From the NCBI RefSeq assembly GCF_028285565.1, contig NZ_JANQOY010000230.1, positions 1 through 37,430 on the forward strand: a stretch of DNA of 37,430 nucleotides, in the 5' to 3' direction. The translations under genes and the position numbers were made by a program. Positions within the stretch are counted from its first letter, which is position 1; every line of letters begins with the position of its first letter. This document shows, in pieces, positions 32,101-37,430 of the stretch. The notes below the pieces were generated by a model. It saw nothing but the letters and a program-made list of their open reading frames with translations. It did no database searches and was not told where the DNA came from. This stretch comes from Acaryochloris sp. IP29b_bin.148 (GTDB taxonomy: Bacteria > Cyanobacteriota > Cyanobacteriia > Thermosynechococcales > Thermosynechococcaceae).

Positions 32101-33408
32101 GAAATAATCGGGGGCTCCGGTCGATGTGGTTGCTAAGGATAGGGTCAGGTCTAGCCAGACGGTATGCCCCTGAGGATGCTGATATTGATGCTCAGTCTGC
32201 AGAGAGTCACTTTCTCTAGACTGGAGTGCTGTTCGCCAGTTACCTGCTCCATCATTAATTTGGAGCACGTTATCCATATGGCATTGGCAAACCTGCTCCT
32301 TGCCCACAATCTCGCAAAGCCGTTGATTCGCCAACAGGATCTGTCCCTGCAGATCCACATGGGCAATGCCAACCACAGCTTGCTCAAACATGGCGCGAAA
32401 CCGTTCTTGGCAAGAATATAACGTCGCCGCATCAGCTTCGACTTGCTTTTCAAGATTGAGCTTTTGATGTTGTAGAGAACGAATGCGTTGATCTTGCAGC
32501 TGTTCCACCTGCTGATGCAGAATTTCGGCAGTATGATGCGCTTCTGGAACATTGAGAGTATCGAGGATGCTCGCTTGCGTGAGCATACCAGCTAAGCCGC
32601 CCTGTTGTTCCATTACCACTAAGCGGCGAACCTGCATTCGCTGCATCATTTGATGGGCAATCCACAGAGTATCGTCTAAGTTTAGGCACATCAACGGCTG
32701 ACTCATCACCGCCTCTGCCAGGGTCGTGCGTAGATTGAGATTCAAAGCCTGAAATTGAACGATATCCCGCTCAGTGACAATCCCCACGGGGGGCATTCTG
32801 CCAGATTGTGAATGGGCTTGGACAATCACCACACAACTCATTTGGTGTATAACCATCTGTTGGGCAAGGTGCTGAATTGTCGCGGTAGGCAGTGCAGTCA
32901 CAACAGTAGGCGTCATCACTTCACTCACATGACGAAGCTTGAGCAGCATCGTCGGTTCTAATACTTTGCGAATGCTCTCAGTGGTAATGACCCCCACCAC
33001 ATCACCTGTGGGAGTTGTAATCGGTAAATGGCGAATACCTCGGGATTGAAGGATAGACAGCGGCGTCAGCACATCTTCCAAGTCTGATTCATAAAGGGTC
33101 AATGGCATGGGGTCCATCACCTCAGCCACGCTGACCTGGCTAAAATCTGCCTCGGTGGCGCTGAGTCGGACGATATCTCGCTCAGTCAACAGGCCCATTA
33201 ACTGCCGTTGTTTTTGGACTAAGACATAGCTAGAACACTGGAGAGCATCGACCGTTGCTTCGTCTTCTTGACCACGACTCATCAATAAGACAGCGTCCTT
33301 AAGACTCGCTTGGGGAGAGACAACCAAAGGGTGGTGATCCATGCTGGCGTGCAAGGTGGTCGGGTTCAATAGAGGTTGGTGTACTTGGGTGCTAGGTTGG
33401 CTCGTCAT
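29197..33408 (-). CDS. Multi-sensor cyclic di-GMP protein: 4 CBS, about 5 PAS, GGDEF and EAL domains
   Basis: 1403 residues, soluble. Residues 20-290 hold four CBS repeats (two Bateman pairs), then a coiled coil (293-335). PAS-type blocks lie near 335-450, 475-590, 600-715, 722-835 and 845-965. The GGDEF domain (about 975-1135) is intact, with GGDEF at 1055-1059 and an I-site RSTD at 1046-1049. The EAL domain follows, with EVL at 1188-1190 in place of EAL, NLS, FEITETA, DDFGSGLSS (1313-) and KIDGHFIEDM, so phosphodiesterase activity is plausible. It can in principle make or degrade c-di-GMP according to adenine nucleotide (CBS) and redox, light or ligand (PAS) signals; cofactor binding is not readable. 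It converges with the NYN gene. Confidence 0.93.
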   Translation of the reverse strand: MTSQPSTQVHQPLLNPTTLHASMDHHPLVVSPQASLKDAVLLMSRGQEDEATVDALQCSSYVLVQKQRQLMGLLTERDIVRLSATEADFSQVSVAEVMDPMPLTLYESDLEDVLTPLSILQSRGIRHLPITTPTGDVVGVITTESIRKVLEPTMLLKLRHVSEVMTPTVVTALPTATIQHLAQQMVIHQMSCVVIVQAHSQSGRMPPVGIVTERDIVQFQALNLNLRTTLAEAVMSQPLMCLNLDDTLWIAHQMMQRMQVRRLVVMEQQGGLAGMLTQASILDTLNVPEAHHTAEILHQQVEQLQDQRIRSLQHQKLNLEKQVEADAATLYSCQERFRAMFEQAVVGIAHVDLQGQILLANQRLCEIVGKEQVCQCHMDNVLQINDGAGNWRTALQSRESDSLQTEHQYQHPQGHTVWLDLTLSLATTSTGAPDYFIVILQDISDRKQAELERHQLNQELEARVAMGISAFRASEQQFRMLFNAAPDALFVINLQGVIRRVNQATIVQSGYTSSELLGSSITTYFRNTDHADCDTYLAQLIAQGSHRQRMELIRKDGSFLVVDCSCTIVTDPASRDPYILMVQRDVSERVQAETALRESEQRFQQMADCAPVLLWMSGLDKKCTFFNQQWLEFTGQTMTHELGKGWTEGIHPEDRQQALDICAAAFDAREPFCMEYRLRRHDGVYRWLIDIGTPRFLPNGEFIGYIGSCVDITERKILEDKVRSSEAQIRAVFDGMTDIVFVFDSQTEQINAIPPSLVSPDMVETINQTAEVLLLDNEQAQAFHDHIHQALHHQETVTFEYQLPSDTLPTWYFASITPLSATSVIWVAHDITDRKYMEQELFQEKELAQVTLQSIGDAVITTDAQGKIRHLNAVAEKLTGWSCLAAKDHPVHDVFNVVHETTRHPEVQLINSVLTTGEIAISEHQALLLARDGAEYAVDHSAAPIRDRNAHILGIVLVFRDVSHSRQLSQQMTWQASHDSLTGLVNRYQFEQMLQKALRSAHRDQLQHVLCYLDLDQFKIVNDTCGHAAGDELLQQVAELFKQTIRSTDVIARLGGDEFGLLLHQCSMDRAQVIAEQLRQRLQTFRFSWNQQTFSIGLSIGLVAIHYDSHNLSSLISAADSACYAAKARGRNRVHVYQLDDLELVQQRGTQRWSRRIKQALEENRFRLYGQAIVPANPDQSDIRQCCEVLLRMVDEQDQVVKAAAFIPAAERYNLMPEIDRWVISQFLVDHFSPPQIAPTGADQPLPYMINLSGASIGDEQFLQFLQEQFQRYPHAAPQICFEITETAAISNLNQAITFIHDLKQLGCKFALDDFGSGLSSFAYLKTLPVDYLKIDGHFIEDMNNDPATQAIVESINHIGHVMGLQTIAESVGDLSTRKKLQSMGIDYVQGYGIALPCSLTYT

Positions 33409-33553
33409 TGATAGCGTTCCTCAGCAGGGGAAATCCAGTCAGGTAAACGAAGAAATCGATTTTGGCATAAAATGCCCCCCTAGGTTGCCCTAAATCCACT
33501 TTACTCTCACAATTCCTTACAAATAAAATAACTGAAGCCTGAACGGCCATGCT

Positions 33554-35932
33554 CTAAGGTCCACAATAGGCAATCGTCACGCCTGTCCCCCCATCGGCCT
33601 GTTCTGCGAATTCATATCGAGACACCAAAGGATGTTGTTTGAGAAAGGCCTGGACACCTTTGCGCAATTTGCCCGTGCCATGGCCATGAATAATCCAGAG
33701 AGGCCCTTGGGTTTTTGCGATCGCATCTTCAATAACCACCTCAGCATCGGCCACTCTAGACCCTCTGATATCTAGGGTGTTTTTGGAGGTGCGAACCACG
33801 GGTGCAGAATTTTTAGGTGGATTGTCTTTAGGTGCAACTTCAGTTTTCTGGGGCGGTGGTGCTACCTTTTCTCCCGTTAAGGATTCCACCTCAGTGGGTT
33901 TGATGGTCATTTTCATCATCCCAAACTGGACCACCAGCTCGTTAGTGGGCGTAATCTTAATCACATCGGCTTTTTGGCCAATACTAGGAATCCGGACGCG
34001 ATCGCCCACCTGGGGTTGGAAGCCTGGGGGCGGTGGCGCTTTGCGTTGAGTGCGAGAGGGGAGCCGTTGGTTAGCAATTTTCTCTAGGCGCTGGGTGGCT
34101 TCCTGGGCAGCAGGGGCAGATTTAGGCTGTTGTTGGAGGTCGCGAATCACTTGTGCGATCGCTTGTTTGGCTCGGCGAATTTCTTCTTGAATCGCTTTCT
34201 CCTGCTGCTGCCGCAGTTTTTGCTCTCGCACTTTGAGGTCGGAGGCTTTCTTTGCCACTTGCTCATGGAGCTGCTCTGTACTTTGCAGCAGCTTGGCGGC
34301 GGCTTGAGCCTTAGTTTCCTGCTGGCGACGTTCTGTTTCTAACCCGGCAATCACCTGATTAACATCATCGGTTTCGCCGTCTATCTGGGCTTGGGCTTGG
34401 GCAATTACCTGCTCGTTGAGACCCAAGCGCTGGGCAATAATCAAGGCATTGGAGCGCCCCGGAATCCCCCAAAGCAACCGATAGGTGGGCTGCAAGGTGG
34501 CATCATCAAATTCCACCGAGGCATTTTCAAAGCGGTCGTCCGTGTACTTGAGGGCCTTGAGTTCGCCAAAGTGGGTAGTCGCAATCGTGAGCTGGGCCTG
34601 ATCGGCTAAGTATCGCAGTAGGGCAATGGCCAAGGCGCTCCCTTCCAGCGGATCGGTGCCAGCGCCGACTTCATCCAGCAACACCAGGGACTGGTCCGTC
34701 AGGGCGGCAATAATTTCTTGAATTCGGCGAATATGACCAGAGAAGGTGGATAAACTTTGCTGTAGAGACTGTTCATCGCCAATATCAGCCAACACTTGAT
34801 CAAACCAAGGCAGTTCCACCGGTTCTTGGGCCGGGACAAATAGCCCTACTTTAGCCATTAGAGTTGCTAATCCTAGGGTCTTCAAGGTAACGGTTTTGCC
34901 CCCAGTATTGGGACCCGTAATTGCCACGACGCGGATATGGGGGTGGATAGTCACATCAATCGCCACCACTTCGGGACCCTGCTCGTGCTGCTGCTGCCAG
35001 ACCAACAACGGATGGCGTAAACGCCGCAATATCAGTGTTTCTGCCGCACGATCCACAAACCGAGGATGGTTGGCCTCGAGCCAATAGCTATATCGGGCTC
35101 GGGCAGTGGCGAGATCCACTGCCGTCACAATTTGGAGCAGGGCTTCTAAGTCGTCATGCACCTCTGCCACTTTTTCCGTAAGGGCTTGGCGAATGGCTTC
35201 AGCTTCCGCTTGTTCCTGGCGGGTAAGCTGGCGCAGCCGATTATTCAGTTCTACCGTAGCTTTCGGCTCAATATAGAGGGTGGCCCCGCTGGTAGAAGCA
35301 TCATGGACAATACCGGGAACGGCATCTTTTTGGGGGGCTTTAACGGGCACCACAAATCGATCGCTGCGTTGAGTAATGAGCCGCTCTTGTAAGGCCGCGC
35401 CCTTGCGCTGCAAAATCCGCTGCAAAATGGTTTGGACGTCATTGCGGACCTGCCGCTGCCGTTCGCGAATACCCATCAGTTTATCGCTAGCGCGGTCGGC
35501 GACTTCTCCTTGCTCATCAATACAGTGGCGGATTTCTTGCTCTAATTCAGGGTAGGTGCGCAGGTCGGCCACCAGCTGATTAAGACGGGTTAATTCGGGA
35601 TAACGGTTGATGATTCGACGCAGGTTACGGGTCCCCGCTAGGGTCGTGGCCACTTGCAGCAGTTCTTCGCCGCTGAGAATGCCTTGACGTTGCGATCGCA
35701 CCAATGCTGCTCGAATATCATGAATCCCTTCAAAAGTCAGTGCAGTCAAAAGCTGAGTTTCTAGGTCATAAACCTCTTGGGTTTGCTGCAATAGGGTTTC
35801 ACTGGCCTCAACCGTATCAGGAATCGGCAGCTCAATTGCTGCAGCCACCCCTAACTTGGTTGCCGCAAAGGTGGACAGATGCTGGCATAATCGCTCCCAC
35901 TCCAGCAGTTCTAGGGTTTTTTCAACAATCAC
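33554..35932 (-). CDS. mutS2: Endonuclease MutS2
   Basis: 792 residues, usual length. The N-terminal lever region (ERLCQHLSTFAATKLG...) and clamp lead into the MutS-type ABC ATPase: Walker A GPNTGGKT (340-347), signature STFSGHIRRI, Walker B LVLLDEVGAGTDP, H-loop ATTHFGELKAL. A coiled coil follows (about 510-625), then a KOW-like stretch (VGDRVRIPSIGQKADVI) and a C-terminal Smr nuclease domain (about 712-792, LDIRG...WIIHGHGTGKLRKGVQAFL). MutS2 lacks the mismatch-recognition domain; it suppresses homologous recombination and in Firmicutes senses collided ribosomes. The GTG start at 35932 lacks a strong ribosome-binding site. The gene stands alone on the minus strand. Confidence 0.95.
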   Translation of the reverse strand: MIVEKTLELLEWERLCQHLSTFAATKLGVAAAIELPIPDTVEASETLLQQTQEVYDLETQLLTALTFEGIHDIRAALVRSQRQGILSGEELLQVATTLAGTRNLRRIINRYPELTRLNQLVADLRTYPELEQEIRHCIDEQGEVADRASDKLMGIRERQRQVRNDVQTILQRILQRKGAALQERLITQRSDRFVVPVKAPQKDAVPGIVHDASTSGATLYIEPKATVELNNRLRQLTRQEQAEAEAIRQALTEKVAEVHDDLEALLQIVTAVDLATARARYSYWLEANHPRFVDRAAETLILRRLRHPLLVWQQQHEQGPEVVAIDVTIHPHIRVVAITGPNTGGKTVTLKTLGLATLMAKVGLFVPAQEPVELPWFDQVLADIGDEQSLQQSLSTFSGHIRRIQEIIAALTDQSLVLLDEVGAGTDPLEGSALAIALLRYLADQAQLTIATTHFGELKALKYTDDRFENASVEFDDATLQPTYRLLWGIPGRSNALIIAQRLGLNEQVIAQAQAQIDGETDDVNQVIAGLETERRQQETKAQAAAKLLQSTEQLHEQVAKKASDLKVREQKLRQQQEKAIQEEIRRAKQAIAQVIRDLQQQPKSAPAAQEATQRLEKIANQRLPSRTQRKAPPPPGFQPQVGDRVRIPSIGQKADVIKITPTNELVVQFGMMKMTIKPTEVESLTGEKVAPPPQKTEVAPKDNPPKNSAPVVRTSKNTLDIRGSRVADAEVVIEDAIAKTQGPLWIIHGHGTGKLRKGVQAFLKQHPLVSRYEFAEQADGGTGVTIAYCGP

Positions 35933-36052
35933 AATGTCTTAATGCAAACCGATTCTCCACTTCTGTCATCGTAACAAGCAACTTCTAAGGTGAGGGAGGC
36001 TGGCAGCGAGAAGTGAATGGCCAAGGTTTAAATTTCTATCTGTATAACAAAT

Positions 36053-36337
36053 CTAGTGACTACTACTCAGAATTTTGTCGTATTCACGATGGGGACCAAT
36101 CCAAAACCATACGTAAGCATCATCACGTTTAATTGCTAAGACCCGGTAATCATTGTTGATCCTTGCAGACCACAGTTTACTCACGGGTTTGAATCGTAAT
36201 GATGGATGTTGTGGATTGCGTCGAAGCAGCCGATACTGTTTACGAGCTTGGCGCTGTAGGTCAGGAGACAGATTGTTATACAGCTTCCAAAAAGTCTTTG
36301 TTGCACGATGCTTCAAGGTGGATTGTTTCTCCTGCAT
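36053..36337 (-). CDS. RelE/ParE-like toxin of a type II toxin-antitoxin system
   Basis: About 94 residues from ATG 36337. The pattern HRATKTFWKLYNNLSPDLQRQARKQYRLL.RNPQHPSLRFKPV..LWSARINNDYRVLAIKRDD..VWFWIGPHREYDKI is that of RelE-fold toxins found beside small antitoxins in cyanobacteria. Most of these act as ribosome-dependent mRNA interferases. The start is uncertain: ATG 36340 and 36337 overlap the antitoxin gene by about 62-65 bases, while TTG 36316 gives a family-like start (MKHRATKTFW) and a 41-base overlap. Transcription and translation are coupled to the antitoxin upstream on the same strand. Confidence 0.82.
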   Translation of the reverse strand: MQEKQSTLKHRATKTFWKLYNNLSPDLQRQARKQYRLLRRNPQHPSLRFKPVSKLWSARINNDYRVLAIKRDDAYVWFWIGPHREYDKILSSSH

Positions 36338-36518
36338 CATCTTCCGCGATGACGTCAGCAATCAGCTGATCAAACTTTCCCGCTTCTACATCCGTGCGTA
36401 GTTGCCGTTCAAAGTCATCATCGCTCTGTTCCAACCAACCCAAAAGAGCCTCTAGTTTCTCTTGAGGCTGTTGCTGTAATAAATGACTAATCGTTTGCAG
36501 CGTTTCTTGACGTGTCAT
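36276..36518 (-). CDS. Antitoxin partner of the RelE-like toxin
   Basis: 80 residues, acidic. Helical N-terminus (ETLQTISHLLQQQPQEKLEALLGWLEQ), then DDDFERQLRTDVEAGKFDQLIADVIAEDDAGE, a toxin-wrapping pattern common in small cyanobacterial antitoxins. ATG 36518 has AGGA about seven bases upstream. No clear DNA-binding domain is visible, so autoregulation cannot be predicted from the sequence. The 3' end overlaps the toxin gene, unusually far for such pairs (about 40-60 bases). The pair sits between mutS2 and a divergent phosphoesterase gene, with no other mobile-element sign. Confidence 0.75.
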   Translation of the reverse strand: MTRQETLQTISHLLQQQPQEKLEALLGWLEQSDDDFERQLRTDVEAGKFDQLIADVIAEDDAGETIHLEASCNKDFLEAV

Positions 36519-36703
36519 GGCTGAATCCTAGCATAGGCAATCCTGTCTCGGGCAGGTGCCCCTTCAAAGTATAAGAATCTTGCCGAGTTTTTAACCTTCT
36601 CCGTTCAAAATATCTGCGAAAGAAGTTTTCTCTATCGCTGACTCACGCTCATGGGGCTGAGCGGGTCTCTTGTAGAGAACTCGATGCAGATTTCTGGGTA
36701 GGT

Positions 36704-37430
36704 ATGTCTTTTAATCGGCGAAAGTTTCTCTCTCTAGTCAGTTTGTCTGGCTTGGGGGTTGGCGTCCTGCATCATCAGGCTCAATCCCAGGAGCCAATCC
36801 AGGAACGGTTGGATAGCAGAACTCAGATACCGGGTTCACCCCCATCTCACCTGCGATTTGTCGCCGTGGGGGATGTGGGCACAGGAAAACGGTCTCAGTT
36901 CAAGGTTGCTCAATCCATGATGGAGTATTGCAAGCAACATCCCTTTTCTCTGGTTTGGCTTGTGGGGGATAACATCTACAACTCAGGAGATATTCACCGA
37001 GTTAAGAGCGTATTTGAAAAGCCCTATAACGCTTTGCTTAAAAGTGGTGTGACGTTTCATGCCGTTTTAGGCAATCATGATATTCGATCCAACAAAGGTA
37101 AGGATCAGCTTCGCTATCCGGGGTACAACATGCTGGGTCGCTACTATACGTTTGGGGATGACCTGGCTCAATTCTTTGCGCTAGATACCAATCCCGGCCA
37201 TCATTGGCCTGCCCAACTAGAGTGGCTAGAACAAACGCTATCTCGATCGCAAGCGACCTGGAAAATTGTGTTGGGACACCACAATATCTATTCTTCAGGT
37301 TGGCATGGTGCATTTCAGTACTTGGTTGAATCATGGGGACCATTGATGGGCCATGTTCCTAGCCATTCCATGCTTTTAAAGCAGCTTCCTCCGTTGTTTA
37401 CCCAATATGGTGTGCAGCTTTATATCAATG
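36704..37430 (+). CDS. Tat-exported metallophosphoesterase (3' partial)
   Basis: 242 residues are visible and the frame runs off the window's end. The N-terminus NRRKFLSLVSLSGLGVGVL is a twin-arginine signal (RRKFL), predicting folded export, probably with metal bound. The calcineurin-like phosphoesterase motifs follow: GDVGTG (D58 region), GDNIY, GNHD and GHHNIYSSGWH. Spacing resembles purple acid phosphatase-type (tartrate-resistant) enzymes. Substrates are likely phosphomonoesters outside the cytoplasm, consistent with phosphorus scavenging; this is inferred. The ATG has GGGTAGGT directly before it, a tight ribosome-binding site. The divergent toxin-antitoxin gene pair starts 185 bases upstream. 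Confidence 0.86.
   Translation, partial: MSFNRRKFLSLVSLSGLGVGVLHHQAQSQEPIQERLDSRTQIPGSPPSHLRFVAVGDVGTGKRSQFKVAQSMMEYCKQHPFSLVWLVGDNIYNSGDIHRVKSVFEKPYNALLKSGVTFHAVLGNHDIRSNKGKDQLRYPGYNMLGRYYTFGDDLAQFFALDTNPGHHWPAQLEWLEQTLSRSQATWKIVLGHHNIYSSGWHGAFQYLVESWGPLMGHVPSHSMLLKQLPPLFTQYGVQLYIN

Noticed and set aside
33554..35932. mutS2 as the mismatch-recognition MutS partner of mutL
   Set aside because: The protein lacks the mismatch-binding domain and carries a C-terminal Smr domain, so it is MutS2 and not MutS1.
37038..37343. 101-codon minus-strand frame at the window's right end
   Set aside because: Antisense of the metallophosphoesterase, whose GNHD and GHHN motifs are on the plus strand.

Overview
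The window looks like the chromosome of a cyanobacterium. I found about 18 copies of the palindrome GCGATCGC (HIP1-type sites) by eye. Several genes are cyanobacterial in flavour: DUF2808, a zinc-ribbon Ser/Thr kinase, an HTH-NACHT/NB-ARC STAND protein, and clpP with an N-terminal extension. The asd-dapA-rnj and tig-clpP-clpX clusters are intact. A large marine unicellular form such as Acaryochloris is my guess from general character only. I see no rRNA, tRNA, transposase, prophage or CRISPR array.

Layout. 1-2226: end of an FtsH protease gene with a terminator, then a convergent tandem-fused PhnE-type ABC permease that has no ATPase or binding protein beside it. 2227-4811: small conserved genes (a tiny membrane protein, YjbQ/UPF0047, DUF1499, an unassigned protein, a TMEM14 protein). 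4887-10079: a six-gene leftward cluster. In transcription order it holds an internally shortened GT4 glycosyltransferase, two paralogous small secreted or membrane proteins with Gly/Ser/Asp-rich tails, a TPM-domain protein with a Cys-rich domain and Gly-rich tail, a LemA protein, and an SPFH/prohibitin-like protein. 10080-10433: a divergent control region with six copies of a TCTCACATAA-type motif in both orientations and a separate 10-bp inverted repeat. 10434-12867: an HTH-STAND NTPase and a zinc-ribbon Ser/Thr kinase, divergent from that cluster. 12862-14929: a solute-binding protein and a DUF938 methyltransferase-like protein. 15138-16698: DUF2808 and a PlsC-type acyltransferase, with two near-identical AATTGTNACAATT palindromes nearby. 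16742-20770: rnj, dapA and asd, leftward. 21332-29169: tig, clpP, clpX, an alpha/beta hydrolase, mutL and a NYN/LabA-type gene, rightward and tightly packed from clpX onward. 29197-35932: a giant CBS-PAS-GGDEF-EAL protein and mutS2, leftward. 36053-36518: a toxin-antitoxin pair. 36704 to the end: a Tat-exported metallophosphoesterase, cut by the window edge.

The best candidate for an undescribed system is 4887-12867. A membrane/envelope module (TPM + LemA + SPFH + two tailed small proteins + altered GT4) faces a signalling module (HTH-STAND + Ser/Thr kinase) across a promoter region packed with one repeated motif. The STAND protein has lost the Walker B aspartate and the nearby sensor arginine, so it may act as a binding switch and not as an ATPase. 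Functional coupling of the two arms is inference from arrangement and shared operators.

The tig-clpP-clpX block carries two protein oddities: a Lys/Ala-rich tail of about 107 residues on trigger factor, and a Gly/Ser insertion in ClpP.
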